DNA from: Acidimicrobiia bacterium
GTDB lineage: Bacteria; Actinomycetota; Acidimicrobiia; Acidimicrobiales; SKKL01
Direction of reading: 5' to 3'
Length of the DNA stretch: 64,000 nucleotides
Assembly: GCA_041676705.1 (NCBI GenBank)
Contig: JBAYRL010000009.1
Span: 6,977-70,976 of the forward strand
The position numbers and the translations under genes were made by a program. Of this stretch, positions 10,365 through 20,173 are shown piece after piece; the first letter of the stretch is position 1, and each line of letters opens with the position of its first letter. The notes below the pieces were generated by a model that did no database searches, was not told the DNA's origin, and saw only the letters and a list, made by a program, of their open reading frames with translations.

Positions 10365-10937
10365 TTAGTTAAGGTTTGGGGTGTTTAGTTTGGGTGGTGT
10401 GGTGGGCTGTACACCTTTTGGTGTTGGTGGAACATTATTGTTTTGGTGTGGGGAAGGGTCTACACCAAGGTTTGAACCAAACGTCGCTAAAGCCAACATG
10501 TCCGCTGTTCGTACCAACATGTTTACACCTGTAGCAAAATCCCCGTTTTGTATGTGTTCCAAACTTGTGGCCACACCCAACCAACCTTGGTTAACAGCTG
10601 TGTTCCCCGTCGAGTCAACATGGGTTTTGGTGAGTTGGGTGATTTGGTCTATCCAAAGAGGGTCTAGTTCCAAAGCTCCCATTGTGAGCTGTTGGTGAGC
10701 GTTAAACGCTAGAAACCTTAGGGTAGCTACATCGTTACGTACCGAAGCGTTTGTAGAGGTGTCAGGCTTGTTGGGTGTGGTACCTAAATGTAACGCTACC
10801 CCAAACACAACTAACATAGCGCTGACAAGTGTTACCCAAAACGCTAGAGGGCTATGTTTGAACCAAACCCAACGCCCAACATTTGGCTGGGGCGGCGGGT
10901 CATGTGTTAAAGGCGTGTGGGTAGCGGTGTAGCTCAT
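10365..10937 (-). CDS. Single-pass membrane protein of unknown function
   Basis: A 190-aa protein from ATG 10937 (AAGTGGG upstream; a start at 10964 is also in frame). A cytoplasmic Pro-rich N-terminus is followed by one transmembrane helix (HSPLAFWVTLVSAMLVVFGV), a helical extracytoplasmic domain and a Pro/Asn/Thr-rich C-terminal tail. No family was recognised. Confidence 0.65.
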   Translation of the reverse strand: MSYTATHTPLTHDPPPQPNVGRWVWFKHSPLAFWVTLVSAMLVVFGVALHLGTTPNKPDTSTNASVRNDVATLRFLAFNAHQQLTMGALELDPLWIDQITQLTKTHVDSTGNTAVNQGWLGVATSLEHIQNGDFATGVNMLVRTADMLALATFGSNLGVDPSPHQNNNVPPTPKGVQPTTPPKLNTPNLN

Positions 10938-11108
10938 AACAACCCACTTTGGCGGCTGATACACAAACCCGAACTACACCCCTCTAACAAACACAAAAAC
11001 TAGCTGTTAGAACCCTAATGAACGTTACTATATTTAACATACGAAACCCCGGCCGTTTGATCGGCCCCGAGGGGGCTACAGGGACGGTTCCGGGGTGTTG
11101 TTAGACGG

Positions 11109-12389
11109 TCAGCTGGAGTACCCCAGATAACCGGAAATGTTTACATTGTAACGTGCTAAAGCTTCTAACAAACGTGGAGAGGGTTGCCCTTGTTGAATAA
11201 ACATGTCTGAATGCTGATCATATACCCACAACGGGTTCCGCCGTTGACGGGCACCTTCACGAACCGGTTCAAGTTCTACTATTTCGGTTATTACCCGCCG
11301 ACCTAAAGTAGAAACTTTGATTTGTATCGCCAAATGGAAAGCGTTAGCTACCTGGTCCCTAGCAACTTCTTCTGGGATCCCAGCTTCCATAGTGTAAGAC
11401 ACTAGCTGTTCAATAGCTTGGGCAGTGTTGTTAGCATGAAGTGTGGTGACTGAACCGTCGTGGCCTGAAAGACACGCTTTTGATAACGCATAAGCTTCTT
11501 TACCACGGGTTTCCCCTACCCAGATACGGTCGGCACGCATCCGTAACGCGTGCCTTACCAGATCTTCCAAAGTTTCTTCTCGTATAACACGCCCTTGTTC
11601 ATCTACATCCCGATAGGTGACTAATGAAACCACATTAGGTAACCGGCTCACTAAATGTAGCTCGTTGATTTCCTCCACGGTTAACACTCTTTGGGAAGGG
11701 TCAACAAACCACGACAACGCTCTAGCTAACGTTGTTTTCCCAGCGCCAGAAGAACCCGAGATCAACATGTTCAGACGTCCTCTAACCGCTGCTTCTAAAA
11801 ACAGGCGCATATCTTGGGACATCATGTTCTCTTCTAACATCTCATCTAGAGTGATTAACGTTTTAGGTTGTTTTCGTACAACTAACGCTGGTTCTCCACG
11901 AGTTAGGTCAGAAGTTGCTACAATAACAGACCCTTTCAACACAGTTAACCGTGTATCGAAAGAGCCTTCTACCACACTTGTTTTGGCGTCCGCTAGCCGT
12001 TTGTAACCAACATCGGTCAATGCTAACAACCCGTCAATAAACTCTTCGTATTGTTGCGGGGACGAAAATATGCGGTGCAAAAGCCGAGGGCCGCTCGAAT
12101 CTGTAAAAAACACACTGTTATGTGAGTTCGCTCGGACGTCTTGTACATCAGGATCATCTAAAAGTCGGAAAAGAGCGCGAGTTCCAGGGTTGTCAGAAAA
12201 TAAGGTGTCAAGACCGGACATGTTTGGTGTCAAAATTGTTTGAGCAACATGCTGATTCGCTGTTTGAGCAGCGTTCTCAACACCCACCCACCCGGTTTTG
12301 CTTGTCGGAGCACCCACATTTTGTGGAATTTGGGTGTGCCACAGCTCACCAGATACCTGACTTTCGGGGTTTGGGGAAACATCAGACAC
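11109..12389 (-). CDS. Second CpaF/TadA-type secretion ATPase
   Basis: A PilT/VirB11-superfamily ATPase of the CpaF/TadA type. Walker A is LISGSSGAGKTTLARAL, the Asp box is VLTVEEINEL, Walker B and the His box are IWVGETRGKEAYALSK and SGHDGSVTTLHANN. Two starts are possible; GTG 12389 is chosen because GAGG lies 8 nt upstream, while GTG 12416 has no site but abuts the stop of the preceding ORF. It is separate from the Tad operon (which has its own ATPase at 26716), so it may drive a second filament or a different secretion step. Confidence 0.88.
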   Translation of the reverse strand: MSDVSPNPESQVSGELWHTQIPQNVGAPTSKTGWVGVENAAQTANQHVAQTILTPNMSGLDTLFSDNPGTRALFRLLDDPDVQDVRANSHNSVFFTDSSGPRLLHRIFSSPQQYEEFIDGLLALTDVGYKRLADAKTSVVEGSFDTRLTVLKGSVIVATSDLTRGEPALVVRKQPKTLITLDEMLEENMMSQDMRLFLEAAVRGRLNMLISGSSGAGKTTLARALSWFVDPSQRVLTVEEINELHLVSRLPNVVSLVTYRDVDEQGRVIREETLEDLVRHALRMRADRIWVGETRGKEAYALSKACLSGHDGSVTTLHANNTAQAIEQLVSYTMEAGIPEEVARDQVANAFHLAIQIKVSTLGRRVITEIVELEPVREGARQRRNPLWVYDQHSDMFIQQGQPSPRLLEALARYNVNISGYLGYSS

Positions 12390-12416
12390 TACAACAACCT
12401 CACAAACAATTAACAC

Positions 12417-12683
12417 TCAACAGACTGTGGCAGTGTCGGCACCGCCGTACCCAGCACAAACAACACCTGCACGTGAAGAGGTGACTCTTGTGGGTGAGGG
12501 CCACCTCAAATAATTAAATATCTCCGCAACCCAAACCGCTATAACAAAACCGCCGACCACCAAAACGTTGCCCAACCAGGTTGTTAAAACAGGAATAAAA
12601 ACCTGGACTAGCAGTTGGCCGGTCGTTTCTTGGATGAGAACAACAAAGATGGCTAGTTTCTCTATGATAGGGAAACTAGCCAT
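12417..12683 (-). CDS. Possible small membrane protein before TadA ATPase
   Basis: An 88-codon frame ending directly before the frame of the secretion ATPase. It has a hydrophobic stretch with likely membrane helices (VFIPVLTTWLGNVLVVGGFV) and a short cysteine-containing tail. The ATG at 12683 lies inside the right arm of a perfect 15-bp hairpin that looks like the terminator of the upstream gene, and there is no good ribosome binding site. The true start may be further in, or the hairpin may control translation. Confidence 0.45.
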   Translation of the reverse strand: MASFPIIEKLAIFVVLIQETTGQLLVQVFIPVLTTWLGNVLVVGGFVIAVWVAEIFNYLRWPSPTRVTSSRAGVVCAGYGGADTATVC

Positions 12684-12686
12684 CTT
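12646..12686 (-). terminator. Perfect 15-bp hairpin, likely terminator
   Basis: AAGATGGCTAGTTTC (12646-12660) pairs perfectly with 12672-12686 around an 11-nt loop. On the minus strand the stem is followed by TTTGTTGTT, the same kind of tail found after other genes in this block. It lies just after the stop of the gene ending at 12703 and overlaps the start of the next ORF. Confidence 0.75.
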
Positions 12687-12702
12687 CTAAATGTGAGGTT
12701 TG

Positions 12703-14160
12703 TTAAACCTTCACAAGTTTTTTTGTGGCTGTCACGAGGTCTTCTAAGGTACGGTCCCATTCTGGTAGTAACCTTAAAAACACTTCCCACACAGCCAACG
12801 ATTCTGGGGTGTCCCCTGGGCCTAGTTGTTCTAGAAACCATGCTACGAGCCCCGGATATACGGTGGGGTCTGTGTCGGGTTTAAACAGTGCCTGTACCGA
12901 AAGACTAGAAACTAAAGCCTTTGGTAACAGGTTTGGTTGTTTCCCAACATTTAGGCTTTTAGACGGTTTGCGTCTCACCGGAACATCAACCGGATCGAGC
13001 GTTTGATACCTGGGACGTCCGATCAGGTCTAAACTCCAGGTGCTACTACCCGACAGGTATTTCACGTTTTTGCGGTAATCCCAACTCATTGGCGAGTTGT
13101 GATGATCAGGATCATAATTCATGCCCTCCGCAACAATCCCGCGTAACGTTTGGGTCACGTTTTCAGGAAACCAAGCTGCCTGACCTTTAGAAAAAAATCC
13201 TGGTATCCCAGGGTTAAGTAACCATTTTTTTATCTCGGGGTGGGTGTATAGGTGAGGGCTTGTTAACGCCTCCACTATTAGCCTGCGGATTAATGAAGCA
13301 TGTTTGTGGCTACGGGTTAAAAACTCGACCGCTTCATCAACATTTTGAGGGTTTGTGATACCGCCAAGTTGGCCTTGAAACGACGGTGTGTCCTCGGTGG
13401 TTTTGATACCGAAGTGTTGTTCCAACAATGTTTTGGTTTGTGTATGAAGCTCCACAGATAGCCAAGGCTGAGCCGCTAAACCGACAAGTGCGGTCTTGTA
13501 GCCTTGTGTAAGGGAACCGTTTGTTTTAGCCGCAACCAAAATGTTTTCTACAACCTGTTCTGGCAGAGGAAAACCTGCAGCAACATCAGCGATTGCTGGG
13601 CTAATATTTACACCCAGCTGGTCTAGAAGCTCTATTTTGTGAAACACAACAGCTTCTATACCAGAACGCTTTAACTGCTGCGACAGGATTTTGTTTTGCA
13701 GCGCAGTAACAAGTGTTTCGTCGCTAAACGCTGTAATGTCCCATGCCACCCAGTCTCGGCTGTCTCGACTCACATGGTCTTGGGCTAGTTCGCTCTTAAG
13801 CGTTTTCGGGTAACCATCCAACACGCACAACAGCCCGTATGAACTTAATCTACGGATCACTGTTTTGTATAGCTCTGCTGGTAAAAACCAGTTTTCTAGC
13901 CCGGCAAATAAAACCGCTTGGGCGTTATGGTTACCGCCTAGTATCCGGTTCGCAACAGCAGGGTCGTTCGTGTTTTCTATAAGCCGGGTCGCTTCGCCTA
14001 CCGTGTTAAACCTAGGCCAAGCAGATTCCACAACCCTTAGGGTTGTGTGCGGGTTTTTTGCTACGGCTTCCACAATTTTGGGGTTGTCCCCTAAGACACG
14101 CAGCACAAGTTGTAACACTTCTGTGGCGCTAATGTTTTGTACAATTTTTGCTAAACCCAT
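12703..14160 (-). CDS. Paralogous family member A (LRV/HEAT-like repeat protein)
   Basis: A 485-aa soluble, helix-rich protein, one of four related genes here. Family landmarks are NPHTT at 36-40, TNDPAVA at 64-70, GLENWFLP at 87-94 and a C-terminal block (about 446-485) with GDTPESLAVWEVFLRLLPEW then DRTLEDL. The NPxT repeats recall leucine-rich-variant or HEAT-type helical repeats, but this is only resemblance. AAAGGAGG lies 9 nt before the ATG. The gene has its own upstream region (14161-14560) and terminator, so it is probably transcribed singly. Function unknown. Confidence 0.8.
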   Translation of the reverse strand: MGLAKIVQNISATEVLQLVLRVLGDNPKIVEAVAKNPHTTLRVVESAWPRFNTVGEATRLIENTNDPAVANRILGGNHNAQAVLFAGLENWFLPAELYKTVIRRLSSYGLLCVLDGYPKTLKSELAQDHVSRDSRDWVAWDITAFSDETLVTALQNKILSQQLKRSGIEAVVFHKIELLDQLGVNISPAIADVAAGFPLPEQVVENILVAAKTNGSLTQGYKTALVGLAAQPWLSVELHTQTKTLLEQHFGIKTTEDTPSFQGQLGGITNPQNVDEAVEFLTRSHKHASLIRRLIVEALTSPHLYTHPEIKKWLLNPGIPGFFSKGQAAWFPENVTQTLRGIVAEGMNYDPDHHNSPMSWDYRKNVKYLSGSSTWSLDLIGRPRYQTLDPVDVPVRRKPSKSLNVGKQPNLLPKALVSSLSVQALFKPDTDPTVYPGLVAWFLEQLGPGDTPESLAVWEVFLRLLPEWDRTLEDLVTATKKLVKV

Positions 14161-14560
14161 CGGATTTAGCCTCCTTTTTGTTTGTATGAGTATATCTCCA
14201 GCCCCGTATCTCTACCTTTGGTTGTGTTTAACAACTTTAAGTTCGGAGCTAGCGTGGTTTATACCCGATCTACCTTTGAACGCTTCACGAAGAGAGCCAA
14301 ACCCGCACAACAACATGCTAAAGATGCCACCAGGTAGACTGCCGACACACAACAGTAGGTGTTGTGTGGTCATAAAGAGACAACACGACCAAAGGACACT
14401 ACTACCAACAACTCTTCAAAAGGGGGGGTGCCGGTAAACAACAAATGTGTGACTAGAGTTTGGTTGCCTATGGTTGATAGACAGCACTCTAGTCACACAT
14501 CAAACACCCTAAATAAGGTTGTTTAGATTCCGAACTGTTCTTTCTGGTAGGACATGCCGA
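14161..14560. other. Intergenic region with palindrome and terminator
   Basis: About 400 bp between paralogs A and B. It holds the terminator of B (14445-14500) and a 9-bp inverted repeat, CACACAACA (14346-14354) with TGTTGTGTG (14360-14368). The repeat has no T tail, so it is more likely a binding site than a terminator. Strong ribosome binding bases (AAAGGAGG) precede A. No small ORF was convincing. Confidence 0.5.
14445..14500 (-). terminator. Intrinsic terminator, 15-bp stem
   Basis: ATGTGTGACTAGAGT (14445-14459) pairs perfectly with 14486-14500. On the minus strand it is followed by TTTGTTGTTT. It ends the transcript of paralog B. Confidence 0.85.
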
Positions 14561-16099
14561 TCAGGCAACAGCTTTGTGTTGTACACCTAGACGAGCAAGG
14601 GCCTCGACAAGTTCAACTAAAGTTCCTTCCCATGCCGGTATCAAAATAAACGCTCTTTCCCAGTTCGCAACCGACTCTGGTGTGTCCCCTTCACCCAAAT
14701 GACCGACCAGCCAGTCAACGATCTTTGTCGCGTCTATATAGTTACGTACCGCAGAACCATCCTTGGTTGGTGGGCGGTGTTTCCCAAACGGTGCCAGCAA
14801 CCCCATATCGGCCGACTGTCCGTACAAAATATATACGGCGTGCCCACCGGACATTGGACGCCCAGGCCGTAACACAGGTTTATCTGGGTTTGATCCGGGC
14901 CCTATTTGTGGCGGAAGTACAGCATCTAAAGGGAACGGTCTACGGGCCATAAAATCCCAAGTTTTCCAAAAAGCACCCGCATCTAAGGGTGTCTCTCCCG
15001 CCCGACATTCTAACAGGGTCTTTTGCCAGTCTGGTAGAACCTGATAACGTCCGTTTATGGCGGTAGTAATCAGGTTTCGGACCGGGTCCGATAACCAACC
15101 TGGTTTGTTTTTGGATAACATACCGAGATGTTCAGGGTGTGCTACCCAACCCAAAATTTTTGGGTTGTTTGCTAGGTCGGGTTGGGACGCCAAGTCTTCT
15201 AACAATCTTCGGTACAGAACCGGGTTGTTGTTTATGGTAGCCAAATAGTTTAGCGCTACCTCAGGGTCACTAAACCACGCTAAACCGTGACCTTGGAAAC
15301 CCCGGTCGATGCTTAACGCTGCGCTCACCGTGTCGGGATACATCTCCCCATAAAATCTGTTATAAAACTCGACCGTTTTATGGTGCGCTTCCACCGAAAT
15401 CCATGGTTGTTGTAACAACCCTTCTACAGCAACACGATATTCAGCTGGGTCATGTACAGCCGCAACCAAAATATGGTCAACAAGCCTGTCACTAACCGGA
15501 AAATTGGCGACGACTTGAGCTACCACAACACAAAACTTGTTGCCCAGCTGGTTGAGGAGTTGCGGGTGGCGTGCCAAGACTGCTTCCACTGCTAAAACGT
15601 TCTGTGGTTGTGTATCCCCCACGGTTTGTAGCCAGCTAAGAAGCTGTGTTGCTGTGAAACCGGTGTCGTTTAACGCTAGCCACTGTTCCCAGCTTTTCGG
15701 TGGGAGGTTTAACGCTATGCGATGTTTCACCTCAGGGGTGTAACCATCCGGTAGTTGTAACCGCCAAACTATTTCTTTAGGGTCGAAGACCTTGATAAGG
15801 TTCTCATATGTCCGTTCCGGTAAAAACCAGTTTTCCAAACCGGCACGAATCACTGATTTACGTTTCTCGTTCCGACCCAACAAAAACTCGGCCAGATCCG
15901 GGTCGTTAGTGTGTTCTAACAACAACGCTGACATTTTACTTGATTTGAAATGTTCATAAACCGGTTTCACTACAGACAAATCTGTGTGCGGATTACGAGC
16001 TATCGACTCCCAAAATCGGGGGTGTTCACCACCAAACTGTGTTGCCACAGCTAAAACCCCTGGGGCGGTAACACCATGAATAAACGTGTTTATACTCAT
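14561..16099 (-). CDS. Paralogous family member B
   Basis: A 512-aa protein of the same family. Starting at ATG 16099 (AGGAA upstream) puts the landmarks in exactly the register of member A: NPHTD 36-40, TNDPDLA 64-70, GLENWFLP 87-94. The C-terminal block reads GEGDTPESVANWERAFILIP followed by AWEGTLVELV. The middle is less conserved and ends in a Pro/Gly-rich stretch before the C-terminal block. No signal peptide or membrane helix. It has its own terminator. Function unknown. Confidence 0.8.
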   Translation of the reverse strand: MSINTFIHGVTAPGVLAVATQFGGEHPRFWESIARNPHTDLSVVKPVYEHFKSSKMSALLLEHTNDPDLAEFLLGRNEKRKSVIRAGLENWFLPERTYENLIKVFDPKEIVWRLQLPDGYTPEVKHRIALNLPPKSWEQWLALNDTGFTATQLLSWLQTVGDTQPQNVLAVEAVLARHPQLLNQLGNKFCVVVAQVVANFPVSDRLVDHILVAAVHDPAEYRVAVEGLLQQPWISVEAHHKTVEFYNRFYGEMYPDTVSAALSIDRGFQGHGLAWFSDPEVALNYLATINNNPVLYRRLLEDLASQPDLANNPKILGWVAHPEHLGMLSKNKPGWLSDPVRNLITTAINGRYQVLPDWQKTLLECRAGETPLDAGAFWKTWDFMARRPFPLDAVLPPQIGPGSNPDKPVLRPGRPMSGGHAVYILYGQSADMGLLAPFGKHRPPTKDGSAVRNYIDATKIVDWLVGHLGEGDTPESVANWERAFILIPAWEGTLVELVEALARLGVQHKAVA

Positions 16100-16260
16100 C
16101 TGTTGTTTGTTCCTAACACTATCGTTTCTATACCTACATTTGTTGGTGACAACCACTGTGTTCGCTGGGACACATAAACCTACCGAAACTCAAACGAAAC
16201 GAATGTGGCATCACCGTGAGTTTGTGCTTGTTGTGCCACCAGGGTGTTGAGATGAAACAA

Positions 16261-16315
16261 AAAACGCCCAAAACAAGGTCACAACAATACAGTCGTTCCA
16301 TGTTTCAGGCGTTTT
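16261..16315 (-). terminator. Intrinsic terminator
   Basis: AAAACGCC (16261-16268) pairs with GGCGTTTT (16308-16315), with about five more pairs after two mismatches. On the minus strand a CGTTTTTTGTTTC tail follows. It ends the transcript of paralog C. Confidence 0.8.
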
Positions 16316-16377
16316 AGCACACAGAATGTTGTGTGTTGCGCGGTCACAAACCAGAAACTCTCTAAACGATAAACCTG

Positions 16378-17814
16378 TTAGGAGTTCGTGGGGGTTGTGA
16401 TCCGTTTCACACTTTGGATAAGTTCTCCAAAGGTACGGTCCCAGCGGTCAATCATGGTGAAAAACGTTTCCCACCACGACTTAGAACCATAAGTGTTCCC
16501 GTCGCCCAACTCTTGTAACAACCATCCCACGAAATCGTCAACGTTCAGCGTATCCCCGTGCCTGTCTAAAGCAAGCGTGTTTCGGGTTAGCTTCGAAAAT
16601 TTGAAGCCGATTTTACCGTCGAAATCTAAAACGTTGCCTGTTACTGCCGCTTCGTTGCTAGCGGTTGTGTCCATGTTGTTGGTAACGTGTTTCCTGGTTG
16701 GTTCATCTACCAGTTCGGACACCTCAGGCGTTTCGGGGTGTATCGTCCCAAATCTTGTGGCACCTCTCAGTTCGGGTGAGAAACGCTCATCTAGATGCAA
16801 AGCGTCAAGCTTGTCGATTGTTTGCTGATCTAACCACCGGTACTGGTAGGGCACTTCAGGTGTTGTCCAAGAAGCAACAAAGCGTCGAATTTCCAGGTTG
16901 TCCCACAACACCTCATTTGTTACAAGTTGAGACACAACTTTTGGCCACAGATTTTTTGGTGGTTTTCCAAACAGCTCACAATGTAACAAAACCTGATCGA
17001 CACAAAACACATCGTTAAATGTGACATCTACTAGCGGACGGTGCCGGGCCACAGGAGGTACTTTAGAACTTTGTGCCATTAACTGTTGCCTGGCTCGTTC
17101 ATACACTAACACAGGTGTATCAGGGCGCCACACCAACGTTTCTAACGCTTCAAGATCTGTTTGAGGATCAGCAACGATCCGGTCACAGAGCGGCTGTAAC
17201 AATCCGGTGGGCGCAGTTGCTACCACACTTGGTAACCATCTACGCGGTCCCTGTGCCGCTAGACGTTCAATGAGTGTAGGACGTTCCGCTAAAATTCTTG
17301 TTACTAGCACTGTTGCTGATGCTGTAATGCTACAACTGACAAGCTGTTCAAACAGTTCGTCGTCACCAAGTTTTCGGTGTCCGCCTCTAGCTAACCAAGC
17401 TAGCAGGGTACCGCCAAAAATCAGATCTGTATGTTTGTGTATCGCCACGAAATATCCGTACGACGCGAAAACAAGACTTGCTGCACGTTCTCTCGGTAGC
17501 CGTTGTAACACTAGACCAGCTAAATCTTCCGGTAAACACCACTCGTTCTCAATAGCTGACAACACGGAGATACGTTTTTCTTTTAACGATTCTAAAACAA
17601 AACGTATAACCGCAGGGTCGGTTGTATTTCTAACAAGTGCTTCTGCAACTTTAACTGGTTTGAAAACACCTGGGAACTGTTTCACAGTAGCTGCCGATAT
17701 CGCAGGGTTGCTGGCAACTTTTCTAGGGTTTTTGCCAGGACCGACAACACTTAAACCAGCCTGGATAACGTTTTGTGACGGGACCCGACTTAAAATTTGT
17801 GTGACAAGATCCAC
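16378..17814 (-). CDS. Paralogous family member C
   Basis: A 478-aa family member. GTG 17814 is chosen because AAAGGAG lies 8 nt upstream and because it places NPAIS at 36-40 and TTDPAVI at 64-70, the same positions as in members A and B; the third landmark is SAIENEWCLP (86-95). The C-terminal block is GDGNTYGSKSWWETFFTMID then RWDRTFGELI. A longer in-frame ATG at 17847 would read through the ribosome binding site. Function unknown. Confidence 0.8.
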   Translation of the reverse strand: MDLVTQILSRVPSQNVIQAGLSVVGPGKNPRKVASNPAISAATVKQFPGVFKPVKVAEALVRNTTDPAVIRFVLESLKEKRISVLSAIENEWCLPEDLAGLVLQRLPRERAASLVFASYGYFVAIHKHTDLIFGGTLLAWLARGGHRKLGDDELFEQLVSCSITASATVLVTRILAERPTLIERLAAQGPRRWLPSVVATAPTGLLQPLCDRIVADPQTDLEALETLVWRPDTPVLVYERARQQLMAQSSKVPPVARHRPLVDVTFNDVFCVDQVLLHCELFGKPPKNLWPKVVSQLVTNEVLWDNLEIRRFVASWTTPEVPYQYRWLDQQTIDKLDALHLDERFSPELRGATRFGTIHPETPEVSELVDEPTRKHVTNNMDTTASNEAAVTGNVLDFDGKIGFKFSKLTRNTLALDRHGDTLNVDDFVGWLLQELGDGNTYGSKSWWETFFTMIDRWDRTFGELIQSVKRITTPTNS

Positions 17815-18088
17815 CCTTGTTTCTCCTTTTATCGTTTGTTCAACCACGTGAGTGATCTTTGAAGACCGAAACGGTCTCTAACCACTTCTAAACGCTTCAC
17901 TAACAAACCCAAAACCGCTGGGCGCAACCCCACCGGGACACTACCTAAGCGCACGACACAACCTTTTTTGGTTGGTAACGTTAAACGCTGTCTCCCCCAG
18001 CCAACCCAACCCTGTTACTAACATGTGGTGCCGTTCCAAAGGAAACAGGCAAGTAACAGGTTGTGCCTACATTTTTTTGGGTTGAACG

Positions 18089-20173
18089 CTAGCTAGTGAA
18101 TGTTGGTGTTTTAAGTTGGGTTTCGGTGTTACCGTCAGGGTTGTTGAAACGGTTTTGGAACAGGTTCAAACTTAACGCTGCGATCTGGTGGGTTTGGTTT
18201 TCAACAAACTCTAAACCAACGATTTCTTTACCGTCTGTAACATATTTGTTTCGTACCACAGTGTCTAAAACGATTCCAAGTTGGGGCAGCTCTAAACATG
18301 TTATGTCCCCCACCTTTAACACACTGTCACTAGTCACATCGGGAACATTGCTAGATGTTGTGGGCACCAAAACAGTGTCCCCAGTGTTGATAGGTGCATC
18401 CGCAACAGTACTGTTTACGATCGTAGTGTGTGCTGGGCGCTCTGGTCCGAGGGTTTCTTTAACAGCTGTTGGCGGTAAACCCATTACAGGCATATATGCT
18501 TTAGCGCCGGTCAAAGAAACGTCTACCACCGCGACGTTGGTGTTGTTGGCTAACACGCCTTGATAACCAACCCCGAAACGTACCGAGTTTCGACGTTCTG
18601 ACCCGAACTGTAACGACCGGACCCTAGCTATAGCTGTACCGATCAGCCCAAGGTTAAACACATGCCAAAACAGGGCAGCTACCACCACCCAACGGTCATA
18701 GTAACTTTGAGGTAGCCAGCCTGCTAAAGTAGCGACCCCCCACGCTAAAGCAACGATCCCGCCCCCAAATAGGAGCCAGAGCAACCCTGGAGGGTTTTGT
18801 CGTACCCGACTCCGCCCAGAAGCGCCTTTGGGGGTCACTTCGAACCGTAGCGGGCGAGACCTGAAAAGGTTTAAGGTTGCTGTTAAACCTGCTGGCATTC
18901 GGATCACGTCAAACACAACCGCCCGTAACCCTGAACCGAACCCTCTGGACAACAACCGTAACGTTAAGCGTTGCATCAAAAACACGGGTACGAACCAAAC
19001 CATAAAATCAATGATGTTCGCGTTTATGGGGGACACACCGCTGATAAGTACTAACGCTGGTATTAGCAGGTACCCTAAAAGCCGCCACGATTCCCACCAA
19101 GCGGACAGTGTTGTCAAATACGCAACTTTTTGGTGAAACGTTAAACCTTTTTGGAACAACGGGTTTTCGGCTCGTAGGACCTGCATCGCCCCCGATCCCC
19201 AACGGTAACGTTGCAGCAAATATTGGTCGGCGCCTGAGGCTGCTAACCCGTGGGCTAATACCTCGTTGTGGTACACCGACCGCCAACCAGCTTTATGTAA
19301 CCTGATAGTGGTGTGAATATCTTCGGTGACCGAATCGGTTGCAACACCACCTATTTCTTGAAGCGCTTCGGTACGTACTAGAGCGTTTGTGCCACACCAA
19401 AACCCGGCTCCCCAACGGTTACGACCAGGTTGGATTCCCCGATAGAACAATACCTGTTCCCCGTAGCTAGCCCCGCTTGAGTCCCAATATTCAAACGATT
19501 TACGATTATAAAAATCTTGGGGTGTTTGAACAAGAGCAACCTTAGGGTCACGTTCGAAATAGTTTAGAGTGTTCAACAAAAAATTGGGGGACGCTACATG
19601 GTCAGCGTCAAAGACTGCTACCACGTCAGCATCCACAACTGATAACGCGTGATTCAGGTTCCCGGCTTTAGCATGTTCGTTTGAATCACGTGTTAAATAG
19701 TTAGCGCCAAGGTCTTGTGCTAAACGTTTCACCCACCCACGTTTTCCGTCGTCTAACACCCACGTTTCATGGGCCGGTTCTAAACTGGTCGCAGCGGCTA
19801 TTGTGGGTAGCAACACTTCTAACGGTTCGTTAAAAGTAGGTATCAGTACCGCTACAGAACCGGAAAACGTGGCACCAGAACCTGGGGCGGGTGGGGTGTT
19901 CCCATCTAAATCCCACAAACTATGAGCAAAAAGTGCGAGCCCTACCACGGACAACACTTCAAAACCAAACAGCGGCACACCCAACCAGAACGTGTCCCAA
20001 CTCAACGTGTATAACGCTCGCCACAACAAATATGTTACACTCGCCACTAGTGTTGCTAGCGTGACTGTACGAATCCAGAAACGTTTCCAAACCTTCTCTG
20101 GTGGTGGCATACTGCCCTCAGATGCAAAAAACGGTGCGGTAACTGGTAAATCCACACCACTAACACGACCCAT
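18089..20173 (-). CDS. BcsA-like membrane glycosyltransferase (GT2) with PilZ-type domain
   Basis: A 694-aa processive family 2 glycosyltransferase resembling cellulose synthase catalytic subunits. Two N-terminal membrane helices (about 36-53 and 62-88) precede the catalytic domain, with DDG (141-143), DAD (189-191), TED (283-285) and QRYRW (321-325) all intact. More membrane helices follow. The C-terminus holds a PilZ-like domain with RRNSVR (RxxxR) and DVSLTGAKAY (DxSxxG), the usual c-di-GMP binding residues. It should polymerise and export a beta-linked polysaccharide; the sugar cannot be told from sequence. No BcsB-like partner or cellulase is adjacent. Surrounded by the unknown paralogs. 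Confidence 0.9.
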   Translation of the reverse strand: MGRVSGVDLPVTAPFFASEGSMPPPEKVWKRFWIRTVTLATLVASVTYLLWRALYTLSWDTFWLGVPLFGFEVLSVVGLALFAHSLWDLDGNTPPAPGSGATFSGSVAVLIPTFNEPLEVLLPTIAAATSLEPAHETWVLDDGKRGWVKRLAQDLGANYLTRDSNEHAKAGNLNHALSVVDADVVAVFDADHVASPNFLLNTLNYFERDPKVALVQTPQDFYNRKSFEYWDSSGASYGEQVLFYRGIQPGRNRWGAGFWCGTNALVRTEALQEIGGVATDSVTEDIHTTIRLHKAGWRSVYHNEVLAHGLAASGADQYLLQRYRWGSGAMQVLRAENPLFQKGLTFHQKVAYLTTLSAWWESWRLLGYLLIPALVLISGVSPINANIIDFMVWFVPVFLMQRLTLRLLSRGFGSGLRAVVFDVIRMPAGLTATLNLFRSRPLRFEVTPKGASGRSRVRQNPPGLLWLLFGGGIVALAWGVATLAGWLPQSYYDRWVVVAALFWHVFNLGLIGTAIARVRSLQFGSERRNSVRFGVGYQGVLANNTNVAVVDVSLTGAKAYMPVMGLPPTAVKETLGPERPAHTTIVNSTVADAPINTGDTVLVPTTSSNVPDVTSDSVLKVGDITCLELPQLGIVLDTVVRNKYVTDGKEIVGLEFVENQTHQIAALSLNLFQNRFNNPDGNTETQLKTPTFTS

